A program made the translations under genes and the position numbers. From Chelativorans sp. YIM 93263 (GTDB taxonomy: Bacteria; Pseudomonadota; Alphaproteobacteria; Rhizobiales; Rhizobiaceae): 64,000 nucleotides of DNA. The notes under the pieces were generated by a model. The model was given only the letters and a program-made list of their open reading frames with translations, made no database searches and was not told the origin of the DNA. The stretch's first letter is position 1, and each line of letters begins with the position of its first letter. Below are positions 18,079-26,689 of this stretch, piece after piece. Where the stretch lies: assembly GCF_028767125.1 (NCBI RefSeq), contig NZ_JAKCWP010000007.1, positions 124,001 to 188,000 on the forward strand, read 5' to 3'.

Positions 18079-18318
18079 GGCCGCCTCACATGCTTATGCA
18101 CGAACGGTATAGCTCAGGAAGAGAACTTTGAGAAATGGAGGCGGTATTTACCCAAAAACCCTCCCCGGCTCTGCCGCAAGCTGTGACAACCGGTATACCC
18201 GATGTGCATGGTAACATGCGCCGCAAGCCCTCGTTTTGCGCATGAATGCTCCTTATTCTCGCCGGCAAGACTGAAATCAAAATGGATTAGCGTCCGTCCT
18301 AACGCCGGGAGATCGCGA
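18079..18318. promoter_or_regulatory. Divergent promoter region between the LysR gene and tarD
   Basis: This 240-base gap holds an 8 bp palindrome GGTATACC (18192-18199), a related GGTATA near 18105, and an inverted repeat GCATG-N4-CATGC (18206-18219). These are candidate operators for the LysR protein. None fits the T-N11-A pattern strictly, so the site is unassigned. Confidence 0.35.
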
Positions 18319-19488
18319 ATGCGCATCATCGATATTGCAGAGACCACCGCCTCCATCGCATCCGACATCCGCAACGCCTATATCGATTTTTCCAAGATGG
18401 ACGTTTCAGTGGTCAAGATCACAACCGACGTGATGCGCCAGGGCGAGCCCGTCGTCGGCTATGGGTTCAACTCCAACGGCCGGTACTCGGCTTCAGGCAT
18501 TCTGCGCGATCGGATCATTCCACGCCTTCGTGAAGCCGGACCCGATGCGTTGAAAGACCCAGCGCGGGAAAACCTGGATCCGTTCCGCGCCTGGGACCTG
18601 ATGATGAAAAACGAAAAGCCGGGCGGACATGGCGAGCGGTCCGTTGCCGTCGGTGTCATCGATATGGCTTTGTGGGATATCGTCGCCAAGATCGAAGAAA
18701 AGCCGCTTCATCAGTTGCTGGCCGAGCGCTTCAATGACGGGAAGGCGTCCGATCACACGTTCGTCTATGCGGCGGGTGGCTATTATTACCCCGGCAAGGA
18801 GATTACCGGGCTGCAGGATGAGATGCGCAGCTATCTCGACATGGGATATTCGACGGTCAAGATGAAGATCGGCGGCGCCTCGCTGAAGGACGATCTGGCG
18901 CGCATCGAGGCGGTCATTGATATCCTGGACGGAGATGCAAGCCGGCTTGCCGTGGATGCCAATGGCCGGTTCGATCTGAATACAGCGCTCGCCTATGCGC
19001 GCGCGCTGGAGCCGTTGGGTCTGCGCTGGTACGAGGAAGCGGGAGATCCGCTTGATTATGCACTGCAAGCGGTTCTGGGGGAGATCTACAAAGGTCCCTT
19101 GGCGACCGGCGAGAATCTCTTTTCTCATCAGGATGCCCGTAACCTGCTTCGCTACGGCGGCATGCGGCCCGACCGCGACATCCTTCAATTCGATCCGGCG
19201 CTCTCTTATGGGCTGGTGGAATATCTGCGGACTCTCGATGTCATGAGACAGGCCGGCTGGTCGCCTTCCCGCTGCATTCCCCATGGCGGCCATCAGTTCG
19301 CTCTTTCGATCGCCGCCGGGCTGGGGCTCGGCGGAAACGAATCCTACCCCGGCATTTTTGCGCCTTTCGGCGGATTCACCGATACCGCCACGGTGGAGGA
19401 CAGTCAGATCCCACTGCCGGCCACTCCGGGTATAGGTTTTGAGGAAAAAAGCAGACTCATGGCTCTCTATCGCGATCTATTCGGCTGA
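18319..19488 (+). CDS. tarD: D-tartrate dehydratase (enolase superfamily)
   Basis: It dehydrates D-tartrate to oxaloacetate with Mg2+ in the cytoplasm. The 389-residue length and many stretches match, from memory, the characterised Bradyrhizobium enzyme: IRNAYIDFSKM, VVGYGFNSNGRY, NEKPGGHGERSVAVG, YAAGGYYYPGK, TGENLFSHQDARNLLRYGG and SRCIPHGGHQ. The general base Lys lies in VKMKIGG, metal ligands include the Asp in AVDANGR and the Glu in YEEAGDP, and the catalytic His is in PHGGHQ. The ATG at 18319 was chosen because an earlier ATG at 18202 would add 39 residues with no homology. It is divergent from a LysR regulator. Confidence 0.92.
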   Translation: MRIIDIAETTASIASDIRNAYIDFSKMDVSVVKITTDVMRQGEPVVGYGFNSNGRYSASGILRDRIIPRLREAGPDALKDPARENLDPFRAWDLMMKNEKPGGHGERSVAVGVIDMALWDIVAKIEEKPLHQLLAERFNDGKASDHTFVYAAGGYYYPGKEITGLQDEMRSYLDMGYSTVKMKIGGASLKDDLARIEAVIDILDGDASRLAVDANGRFDLNTALAYARALEPLGLRWYEEAGDPLDYALQAVLGEIYKGPLATGENLFSHQDARNLLRYGGMRPDRDILQFDPALSYGLVEYLRTLDVMRQAGWSPSRCIPHGGHQFALSIAAGLGLGGNESYPGIFAPFGGFTDTATVEDSQIPLPATPGIGFEEKSRLMALYRDLFG

Positions 19489-19512
19489 GACGCTATGTCG
19501 GCGTGATCCGTC

Positions 19513-20412
19513 TCACGAGACCACTTCCTGCGCCCGCTTGCGCTCGCGGAAAAACAGGAACAGGCCCGAAACAACGATGATCAGCGAGCCGAGGATCATC
19601 GCCGGGCGCGGCACGTCGCCGAAGACGAGATAGCCGAACAGGGCTGCCCAGATCAGCATCGTATATTGCAGCGGCGCGACGGTCGCTGCATCCGCGAGCT
19701 TGAAGGCGCGGGTTACGCAGATATGGGCAAGCATTGCCAAAAGGCCGAGAATTCCAAGGAGGAAGAAGTCGGCCAGGCTGGGCGTTGCCCAGCCGAATGG
19801 CGCCAAGACGGCCCCGCCGATTAGTGCTGCGGCCGTCTGCCAGAACGAGAGCGTCTTGTCCGGGGTGCCGCGTAGCGACCGCGCTGTCAGCATCATGAGC
19901 GCGAAGGCCAGACTGCCGCCTATGGCTATGAATGCTGGCGCGGTGAAGCTTTCACGCGATGGCTGCAGAACGATCAAGACGCCGATGAAGCCGACGATGA
20001 TGGCCGTCCAGCGCCGCCAGCCCACTTGCTCGCGAAGCAGCAGCGGCGACAGCGCGGCCACGTAAAGCGGTGCGGCCAGCCAGAACGCCATAGTGTCGGC
20101 TAAGGGAAGATACATGACCGCGCCGTAGAACGCGATCACCTCGACCGTCGCCAGGATGGCCCTGAGGGCCTGCATGACGGGTTTTTCCGCACGGAGTGCC
20201 TGCCGCACACCCTCGCCGCGCATAATGAGCACCAGCACAAGGAGCGCCACCGCGGAGCGCATGAACAGCACCTGCCCGATGGCGAAGCTCTGCACGAGCC
20301 ACTTGCCGAGCGTGTCGTTGACCACGAAAACGAAGATGCCAAAGAGCATTACCAGAACGCCGAGCGTCGCGGCGTTCTCCCGTCCGTACCGCATTGCCTG
20401 CATTGCTGTCAT
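19513..20412 (-). CDS. EamA/DMT-family transporter
   Basis: This is a 299-residue inner-membrane protein with about ten transmembrane segments in two EamA repeats. Recognisable stretches are a substrate-facing YLPLADTMAFW region and a C-terminal PRPAMILGSLIIVVSGLF. It ends with a basic tail (RERKRAQE). It begins three bases after the enolase-superfamily gene and is the last gene of a six-gene operon. Exporting a metabolite or an inhibitory pathway product is plausible; the substrate is unknown. Confidence 0.88.
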   Translation of the reverse strand: MTAMQAMRYGRENAATLGVLVMLFGIFVFVVNDTLGKWLVQSFAIGQVLFMRSAVALLVLVLIMRGEGVRQALRAEKPVMQALRAILATVEVIAFYGAVMYLPLADTMAFWLAAPLYVAALSPLLLREQVGWRRWTAIIVGFIGVLIVLQPSRESFTAPAFIAIGGSLAFALMMLTARSLRGTPDKTLSFWQTAAALIGGAVLAPFGWATPSLADFFLLGILGLLAMLAHICVTRAFKLADAATVAPLQYTMLIWAALFGYLVFGDVPRPAMILGSLIIVVSGLFLFFRERKRAQEVVS

Positions 20413-20415
20413 GGC

Positions 20416-21615
20416 TTACTCCGCTTTCGACCGGCGCACGCGAGCATCGGCGCGTTTCTCCAGCCCCGGCTGGAGTTCCGTGCCGATGCCCGGCTTGTCC
20501 GAAAGCGTGATCTCGCCATTGCTGACGTTCGGCAGCTCGGTCACGAGCTCCGTGTACCAGCCCGTATAGAAAGCGCGCACAGATTCCTGGATGAGCGTGT
20601 TGCGCGCGTGCAGCGAAAACTGGCAGGAGGCGGTGAAGACCACGGGACCGGTGCAGTCATGCGGCGCAACGGGGATGTGGTGCGCCTCCGCCATGCCGGC
20701 AATCTTGCGCGCTTCTGAGACACCGCCGCACCAGGACAGATCGAGCATGGCGACACCGGCCACTCCCGTGGCCAGATAGTCGCGGAAGGCGTGGGGATAG
20801 GCGAGCGTCTCGGAGGCGCAGATCATGGCGTCGCTGTGTTGCGCATAGGCTTTCAGCTTATCCAGGCTGTCCATGCGCACGGGATCTTCATGCCAATAGG
20901 TGTCGAATTCCTTCAGAGCCCGCGCGATGCGCTGGGCCGGTGGAAGCTCCCACAGGGAGTGGAACTCGACCATGATGTCCATGTCGCGCCCGACGGCGCT
21001 ACGGATCTTACGGAACGGTTCCAGCGCCTCGTCGAGCTCGGTCGGCGAGATATCGAGGCCGTGGCTGCGCTCGGCGGCCGGATCGAAGGGCCAGATCTTC
21101 ATGGCCGTAATACCCTCATCAAGGAGCGAGTGGGCGAGTTCGTCGGCACGGGTCATGAATGCGTCGAGATCCTCGTAGGGTCCGCTGTCCTCTCCACGGC
21201 CCCAATTGGCAACCTTCTGCGCCCGCGCATCACGAATGTAGCGGTAGCCGGCACAGGTGTTGTAAGTCCGGATCGACTGACGCGCCCGCCCGCCGAGGGC
21301 AACCGCGAGCGGCAGGCCGGCGGCCTTACCGAAGATATCCCACAGGGCAATGTCGACGGCCGAGTTGCCGCGCGTTTCCACGCCGGCGCCTCGCCAGCCT
21401 AGATAGCCGGTCAGGTCACGGTTAAGCGCCTCGATCTGTAGCGGGTCACGGGCAAGCAGAGTTGGTGCGGCTGTCTCATGGATATAGGCCTCCACGGCGG
21501 CCGCCCCCATGAAGGTTTCGCCGAGACCGACGAGGCCTTCGTCGGTATGCAGCCTGACCCAAATGATATTGGGAAACTCGCCCAGACGGATCGTCTCGAC
21601 TTCGGTAATCTTCAT
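20416..21615 (-). CDS. Enolase-superfamily sugar-acid dehydratase, mandelate racemase/galactonate dehydratase-like
   Basis: This is a 399-residue TIM-barrel enzyme that would abstract a proton alpha to a carboxylate, with Mg2+. Metal ligands are likely the Glu residues in VEFHSLWE, WHEDPV and ASETLAY. The VEFH histidine and the APHDCTGP histidine match the arrangement in D-galactonate dehydratases, whereas the second-strand motif reads MKIW instead of the KxK of mandelate racemase. The gene lies in an operon with a TRAP transporter and a GntR regulator, so a transported sugar acid (aldonate or uronate) is the likely substrate. Which acid cannot be read from the sequence. Confidence 0.85.
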   Translation of the reverse strand: MKITEVETIRLGEFPNIIWVRLHTDEGLVGLGETFMGAAAVEAYIHETAAPTLLARDPLQIEALNRDLTGYLGWRGAGVETRGNSAVDIALWDIFGKAAGLPLAVALGGRARQSIRTYNTCAGYRYIRDARAQKVANWGRGEDSGPYEDLDAFMTRADELAHSLLDEGITAMKIWPFDPAAERSHGLDISPTELDEALEPFRKIRSAVGRDMDIMVEFHSLWELPPAQRIARALKEFDTYWHEDPVRMDSLDKLKAYAQHSDAMICASETLAYPHAFRDYLATGVAGVAMLDLSWCGGVSEARKIAGMAEAHHIPVAPHDCTGPVVFTASCQFSLHARNTLIQESVRAFYTGWYTELVTELPNVSNGEITLSDKPGIGTELQPGLEKRADARVRRSKAE

Positions 21616-21636
21616 CGCTCGCCCTGAAAAACAAGA

Positions 21637-21656
21637 GGCGGCGCCGAAGCCCCGCC
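21637..21656 (-). promoter_or_regulatory. UUCG-loop hairpin with T-run after the TRAP binding-protein gene
   Basis: On the minus strand GGCGGGGC, a TTCG loop and GCGCCGCC form a stem of 8 with one mismatch and a very stable C(UUCG)G loop. CTCTTGTTTTTC follows. It lies 16 bases after the binding-protein stop and before the dehydratase gene. It looks like a partial terminator that would lower dehydratase and exporter expression relative to the binding protein. Confidence 0.6.
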
Positions 21657-21672
21657 CCTTTAATGCTTGCCT

Positions 21673-22680
21673 TTACTGGTTTCGCATTTCCTCAAGCGCG
21701 GTCTGCATGCGCTCCACAACCTCAGGGCCGATATTCTCGGCGTGGCGTTCATAGACTTCAGCAACCTGCTCGCGAATGCGCTCCTGCTCCTCTTCAGAGA
21801 GCTCATTGACCTGCATTCCGGATTCACGGAGCTTTGCCAGCGACTGGTCGGACAACTCGCGGCTTACGCGACGTTGTTCGTCGCGACCCTGCTCTGCGCA
21901 GGTGACAAGGATATTCTGTTCCTCTTCCGAATAGGTGTCCCAAACTGGCTTGGAGAAAAGAAACATGAAAGGCGTGTAGGCATGCCGCGTCACGGAGAGA
22001 TAGTCCTGCACCTCGTAGAACTGCGAGGTGTCGATCGTCACGAAGGGGTTCTCCTGCGCGTCGATCGCGCCCGTTTCCAGCGCGGTGAAGACCTCACCGA
22101 ATGCCATCGGCGTGGCGTTTGCCCCGAGCGTTTCGAAGGTGTCCAGGAAGATGTTGTTCTGCATGACACGCACGCGCATACCATTCAGGTCTTCCACGCT
22201 CTCCACCGGCCGCACGGAGTTGGTCAGGTTGCGGAAGCCGTTCTCCCACCAGGCCAGATTGACCAGGTTATGCTCGGGCATCATGTCCGAGACATAGTCG
22301 CCGAACTCACCGTCCAGGATAGCATCGGCCTCCTCCTCATTGGCGAAAAGGAAGGGCAGATCGAAGACGCCAAGCGCCGGCTCGATACCGACCAGCGGCG
22401 AGGTCGAGGTGATGACCGCCTCCAACGTTCCCGAGCGAAGCTGCTGCGTCGCATCGAGATCGTCGCCGAGCGAAGAGCCCCAGAAGGCGTTTACTGTCCA
22501 GGCGCCGTCGGTGGCTTCGTCAACGCAGGCCTTGAACGCATCTACGCCGTCACCGACCGGATGGTCTTCGTTGACGCCATTGGAGATGCGGATCGTACGC
22601 TCCTCGACCTGGGCCAGAGCCGGCATCGCGGTGCTCAGCGCAAAGGCCGCAGCCATGGAAGTCAATAGTGCTTTTCTCAT
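21673..22680 (-). CDS. TRAP transporter solute-binding protein (DctP family), system 1
   Basis: This is a periplasmic binding protein of 335 residues. The signal peptide ends in PALAQVEE (about residue 24). The mature part has the DctP layout, with RVRVMQNNIFLDTF (about 150-165) holding the arginine that usually binds the ligand carboxylate and GEVFTALETGAIDAQENP following. The ATG at 22680 was chosen over 22731 because it has a GGGAGG ribosome site and starts the signal peptide. Permease genes are upstream in the same operon. The ligand is probably a sugar acid, judging from the adjacent dehydratase. Confidence 0.92.
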   Translation of the reverse strand: MRKALLTSMAAAFALSTAMPALAQVEERTIRISNGVNEDHPVGDGVDAFKACVDEATDGAWTVNAFWGSSLGDDLDATQQLRSGTLEAVITSTSPLVGIEPALGVFDLPFLFANEEEADAILDGEFGDYVSDMMPEHNLVNLAWWENGFRNLTNSVRPVESVEDLNGMRVRVMQNNIFLDTFETLGANATPMAFGEVFTALETGAIDAQENPFVTIDTSQFYEVQDYLSVTRHAYTPFMFLFSKPVWDTYSEEEQNILVTCAEQGRDEQRRVSRELSDQSLAKLRESGMQVNELSEEEQERIREQVAEVYERHAENIGPEVVERMQTALEEMRNQ

Positions 22681-22727
22681 CAGGTTCCTCCCTTGGGTTT
22701 GGGTACTTTCGGTTTCTCGTCGCTCCC

Positions 22728-24005
22728 TCACCTCAGATAAGCGAGGGGAACGGTGACGAGCTCGGGGAATATGACCAGCAGCAGAAGCACGACGACCTGG
22801 GCGGCGAGGAAGGGCAAAACGCCCCAGATCACCTTGCCCAGTGGGACGCGCGAAACGCCGCTGACCACATTAAGAACGATGCCGACCGGGGGTGTTATCA
22901 ACCCGATGCATGTGTTCAAAACGAACATCACACCGAAATAGACGGGATCGATACCTGCCTCACGGATGATCGGCATAAGGACCGGCGACAGGATGAGAAT
23001 GGTGGGCGCGAGATCGAGCGCGGTGCCCACCACGAGCACCAGAGCCATGATCACCAGCATGAGCAGCCGCGGCCTGTCGATGAGAGGCTGAATATAGCCA
23101 CCGATCTCATTGGGAATATTGGCGCTGGTGATCAGCCACGCGGAGACGAGCGCCGCCGCGACGAGAAACAGCACAACGGAGGTGGTCTTCGCCGCGTTCA
23201 AAAACACCCGGTAGAGATCGGACAGTTTCAGTTCGCGATATATGAACATGCCGACGAGCAGGGCATAAACTGCTGCGACGACGGCCGCTTCCGTCGGTGT
23301 GAAGACCCCGAAGCGGATCCCTCCTAAGATGATGACCGGCATGAACAGCGCCCAGCCGGCGCGGCCGGTTGCGGCCAGCCGCTCGGCGCCGGAGCGCTTC
23401 GGTAACGGCTCGACATTTTCGCGCCGGGCGATCAGCATCCACGTGCCGACCAGCGCGAGCGCCATCATCAGCCCCGGCACGATGCCGCCCATGAACAACC
23501 CCGTGATGGAGACGTTTGCCGCGACGCCGAAGATGATGAACGCGATCGAGGGCGGGATAACCGGTGCTATGATGCCGCCGGCGGCCATCAGACCGGCAGA
23601 GCGCGGCACGTCGTGACCCGAATCCCGCATCATCGGGATGAGGATGGCGGCAAGCGCAGCGGTATCGGCGGCGGCGGAGCCTGATAGCGAGGCCATGATG
23701 ACGGCAGCGAAAACCGCAACGATACCGAGGCCGCCTTTGACATGGCCGACACAGGCGATGGCGAAATCGACGATGCGCCTGGAGAGGCCACCGGCATTCA
23801 TCAATTCGCCCGCCAGAAGGAAGAACGGGATAGCCAGCAGTGTAAACGTGTTGGCGCCGGTGATCAGCCTTTGCGAGACAATGGAGGCATTGAAGATGTC
23901 CATGTAGTACATCAGGACGATGCCGCTGAAGAGCAGCGCAAAAGCGACCGGCACGCCAATGGCCATGGCCGAAAGCAGAGAGGAGAGGAAAACGACGAGG
24001 GTCAT
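22728..24005 (-). CDS. TRAP transporter large permease (DctM family), system 1
   Basis: This 425-residue inner-membrane protein is the main transport subunit of the tripartite carrier, driven by the Na+ or H+ gradient. It has about 12-13 transmembrane segments. Typical blocks are LLAGELMNAGGLSRRIVDFA, SGSAAADTAALAAILIPMM, GGIIAPVIPPSIAFIIFGV and LNTCIGLITPPVGIVLNVV. Its ATG overlaps the stop of the small permease gene by 4 bases. Confidence 0.94.
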   Translation of the reverse strand: MTLVVFLSSLLSAMAIGVPVAFALLFSGIVLMYYMDIFNASIVSQRLITGANTFTLLAIPFFLLAGELMNAGGLSRRIVDFAIACVGHVKGGLGIVAVFAAVIMASLSGSAAADTAALAAILIPMMRDSGHDVPRSAGLMAAGGIIAPVIPPSIAFIIFGVAANVSITGLFMGGIVPGLMMALALVGTWMLIARRENVEPLPKRSGAERLAATGRAGWALFMPVIILGGIRFGVFTPTEAAVVAAVYALLVGMFIYRELKLSDLYRVFLNAAKTTSVVLFLVAAALVSAWLITSANIPNEIGGYIQPLIDRPRLLMLVIMALVLVVGTALDLAPTILILSPVLMPIIREAGIDPVYFGVMFVLNTCIGLITPPVGIVLNVVSGVSRVPLGKVIWGVLPFLAAQVVVLLLLVIFPELVTVPLAYLR

Positions 24006-24532
24006 CCCGCCTGCTCCCGAACACTGGCCTCGTGCTCGCCGGCAAAGGCACCCAGCTCCTCCTCCGAGATGTCGCCCGTCAGGAGGCGGATGATGCGTAC
24101 TACGGCAATAAGGCCAATACCGAGGGACGTGAAGTAGCCGATGCCGAAGACCCAGATCATTGGAATGCCTATGACGGCGCCAGTCATGGAAGCGTTGATG
24201 TCATGCTGCAACCACGTTCCCCAGAAGAACACGCCGGCGCCGAACAGAATGATGAGATTGGTGAGAAGCATGCATACCTGCCGGCCGGTGCGCCCGAACA
24301 GCCGCACCACCGTCTCGACGCCCAAATGCGCGTTGTCCCGGAAGGTGACTACGGCGCCGGTGAAGGTCAGCCAGACGAAGAAGTAGCGTGACATCTCCTC
24401 CGACCAGGTGATTCCGGAATTGAACCCGTAGCGCAGCACGACATTGCCAAACACCATGATGGCCATGCCCGCCAGCAGAACCACGATGGCGAATTCCAGG
24501 ATTTTAAAAATGAAATCCACGAGCCTTTGCAT
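24002..24532 (-). CDS. TRAP transporter small permease (DctQ family), system 1
   Basis: This is a four-helix inner-membrane partner of DctM, 176 residues. The TRAP small-subunit signature is visible as WSEEMSRYFFVWLTFTGAV near residues 43-61. The C-terminal tail is acidic and cytoplasmic (EEELGAFAGEHE). It lies three bases downstream of the GntR gene, so the regulator is the first gene of this operon. Confidence 0.92.
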   Translation of the reverse strand: MQRLVDFIFKILEFAIVVLLAGMAIMVFGNVVLRYGFNSGITWSEEMSRYFFVWLTFTGAVVTFRDNAHLGVETVVRLFGRTGRQVCMLLTNLIILFGAGVFFWGTWLQHDINASMTGAVIGIPMIWVFGIGYFTSLGIGLIAVVRIIRLLTGDISEEELGAFAGEHEASVREQAG

Positions 24533-24535
24533 GGC

Positions 24536-25261
24536 TCAGCTCCTCCCGCTTCCCCCAGCTCCGTTCAGGACCAAAAAGATGTCGCCGCGCGCGGACTCGA
24601 TCAGGGTCGTCAGTGCCTCGCTCGCCCGCTCCGGTGCGCGCGCGGCAATTGCCTCGGCCACGGCCTTATGCATGGGCAACGACGCGCGGGCGCTGTCCAT
24701 GCTGAAGACCGACAGATGAAAAGACAGCCGCAACGCGTTTGCGATCAGCGGCGCCAAATGGTGGATGAAGGCATTCTTGGTGCCGGTAAGAATCGTCTGG
24801 TGGAAATCGAGATCGGCCGCGTAATAGTCGCTATAAGCGCCGTCACTTTCCGTGGCCGCGACCATGTGCTCATAGGCCGCCTGCAGATCGTCCGTAGGGA
24901 AATCCGACCGTTGCGCTGCCAGCTGGCCAGCGAACGGTTCTATGGCAAGCCGGAAGTCGATCAGATCGTTCGCCAGATCGTGTGAAATTCCCGAACGCAT
25001 GCGCCACTCGATCACCTGCGGATCGAAAAGATGCCAGTCCTCCTGCGGACGCACCGCAGTGCCATGGCGCGGCCGCGCCCTCACCAGACCCTTGGCCGAG
25101 AGAGTGCGGATCGCTTCGCGCACGACCGTCCGGCTGACACCGAGTTCGGCACCAACCTCGGCCTCCGTTGGCAACGTACCAGCCTCCGAAAAGCGCCCGG
25201 CTATGATCCAGTCGGCGATCCTCTCGACGGCGTCTTGATGGCGGCTCTTGTGCAACTGCAT
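24536..25261 (-). CDS. FadR-subfamily (FCD) GntR transcriptional regulator
   Basis: The 241-residue protein has an N-terminal winged HTH (LPTEAEVGAELGVSRTVVREAI) and a C-terminal helical FCD ligand domain (about 90-230). The FCD domain has metal-site-like motifs: Asp/His in DLDFHQTILTG and His in HHLAP. It heads the operon with a TRAP transporter and sugar-acid dehydratase, so it likely represses the operon until the acid is present. ATG 25261 is preferred to an in-frame TTG at 25267. No clear ribosome site precedes it. A palindrome just upstream is a candidate autoregulatory operator. Confidence 0.88.
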   Translation of the reverse strand: MQLHKSRHQDAVERIADWIIAGRFSEAGTLPTEAEVGAELGVSRTVVREAIRTLSAKGLVRARPRHGTAVRPQEDWHLFDPQVIEWRMRSGISHDLANDLIDFRLAIEPFAGQLAAQRSDFPTDDLQAAYEHMVAATESDGAYSDYYAADLDFHQTILTGTKNAFIHHLAPLIANALRLSFHLSVFSMDSARASLPMHKAVAEAIAARAPERASEALTTLIESARGDIFLVLNGAGGSGRS

Positions 25262-25266
25262 AAGCA

Positions 25267-25283
25267 ATGATCATACATATGAT
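25267..25283. promoter_or_regulatory. Candidate GntR operator at the start of the TRAP-1 operon
   Basis: ATCATA (25270-25275) and TATGAT (25278-25283) form a perfect 6 bp inverted repeat with 2 bases between, and an overlapping palindrome ATGATCAT lies at 25267-25274. The site ends about 6 bases before the GntR start codon and overlaps a possible -10 (TATCAT on the minus strand), so bound protein would block transcription. The remaining bases to 25381 hold two weak hairpins (25321-25336 and 25355-25371) that may end the opposing TRAP-2 operon. Confidence 0.5.
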
Positions 25284-25381
25284 AAATCGTTGCGAAAGAG
25301 ACCAACGATGCTGCAGCGCACCATTTCTTTAAATGGCGAGCCGCCTGCTGCTATCGTGCGCCACACGCACGCCTCCACTTC

Positions 25382-26689
25382 TCAGCGCGCAAGGAGATCG
25401 GAAAAGGTCAGCACCATTTCGGGGAAAGCGATCAGCAGGGCAATGATCACGACATCGGCCAGGAGAAACAGCATCACGCCGCGAAAAATATCGCCGAGGC
25501 TTGCATATTTTGAAGCGACGTTTCGAATGACAAATACGTTCATGCCAAGCGGCGGCGTGATCATGCCGACCTCCAGCAACTTCACGAGCAGCACGCCGAA
25601 CCAGACGAGGCTGATGGATGCCTCATTGAGCAGCGGTAATAGTATCGGAAGGGTGATCAGCATTGCCCCGAAGGGCTCCATGAACATGCCGAGGATGACA
25701 TAGAGGACCACGATGAGGACCATCAACTCCAGATAGCCGAGGTCCCAACCGTTGACCGCCGTGCTGATGAAACCGGCGGTGCCACTCAAGCCCAGGAAGC
25801 GCGTAAACATCACCGCTCCCACGCCGATGATGAAGAGTGTCACCGAGGTACCGACCGTTTCGAGCAGAGCTGTGCGAAAGCGGTTCCACGTCAACGTTCC
25901 GGTGACGGTAGCAATTACAATCGCTCCGGCTGCACCGACTGCCCCGGCTTCGGTAGCCGTAAACACACCGCTGAAAAGTCCGCCGAAGACGAGAAAGATG
26001 AGGGCCAGCAACGGCCAGATGGCCCTTAGAAGACTTACATCCGAAGCTGCCGGACCTGGCTCCGGGGACGGAGGAATGATTTCAGGACGCAGCTTCGCGA
26101 CCGCGAAAATCAGCAGGCAGTAAACCACCGCTGTCAAAACGCCGACGGAAATACCGCCGAGAAAGACCTTGGTCACCGAGGTCTCGGCAAAAACGCCATA
26201 GATGATCATCAGGATCGAGGGTGGAATGAGCGCGCCTATCGTGCCGCCCGCTGCGAGTGTGCCCGTCGCGAAACTCGGCTTGTATCCCGCCCGAATCATC
26301 TCGGGAATGGCGATCCGCCCCATTGCCGCGGCGCAGGCGAGGCTCGATCCGCTCACGGATGCGAACCCGGTACAGGCAAGTATAGCTGCCATGCCCAATC
26401 CACCCGGCAGCCGCCGCAACCCCCTGTCCGCAGCGGAGAAAAGATTTGTGGTAAGCCCTGCATGAAAGGCAACGAAACCCATGAGGAGAAACATCGGCAC
26501 GGCCGAAAGCGTCCAACTCGCCACGAAATCATACGGCGTCGTGGTGAGAATGCCGACCGCCGGCTGGAAGCCCAGCATCAGCCAGATCCCGCCGAAGGCG
26601 ACAAGGATCAGCGCAACGGCAACCGGTACGCGGAGGGCGAGCAGAACCAGAAGGACGGCAATGCCCGCAAGACCCATGGAGACGCTCAC
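25382..26689 (-). CDS. TRAP transporter large permease (DctM family), system 2
   Basis: This 435-residue multi-spanning permease is the last gene of a six-gene minus-strand operon. DctM blocks are visible: FASVSGSSLACAAAMGRIA, GTLAAGGTIGALIPPSILM and LEVGMITPPLGMNVFVI. It carries a variable cytoplasmic loop (IIPPSPEPGPAASD) at mid-length. Its ATG overlaps the stop of the small permease by 4 bases. Association with hydroxycinnamate-type genes suggests an aromatic acid substrate. Confidence 0.93.
   Translation of the reverse strand: MSVSMGLAGIAVLLVLLALRVPVAVALILVAFGGIWLMLGFQPAVGILTTTPYDFVASWTLSAVPMFLLMGFVAFHAGLTTNLFSAADRGLRRLPGGLGMAAILACTGFASVSGSSLACAAAMGRIAIPEMIRAGYKPSFATGTLAAGGTIGALIPPSILMIIYGVFAETSVTKVFLGGISVGVLTAVVYCLLIFAVAKLRPEIIPPSPEPGPAASDVSLLRAIWPLLALIFLVFGGLFSGVFTATEAGAVGAAGAIVIATVTGTLTWNRFRTALLETVGTSVTLFIIGVGAVMFTRFLGLSGTAGFISTAVNGWDLGYLELMVLIVVLYVILGMFMEPFGAMLITLPILLPLLNEASISLVWFGVLLVKLLEVGMITPPLGMNVFVIRNVASKYASLGDIFRGVMLFLLADVVIIALLIAFPEMVLTFSDLLAR

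Noticed and set aside
18206-18219. GCATG-N4-CATGC inverted repeat as a LysR T-N11-A box
   Set aside because: The spacing does not fit T-N11-A; it is left as an unassigned palindrome in the divergent region.
25321-25371. Hairpins after the TRAP-2 operon called as a terminator
   Set aside because: Stems are only 5-6 bp and no T-run follows in the correct orientation, so they are mentioned only as weak signals.
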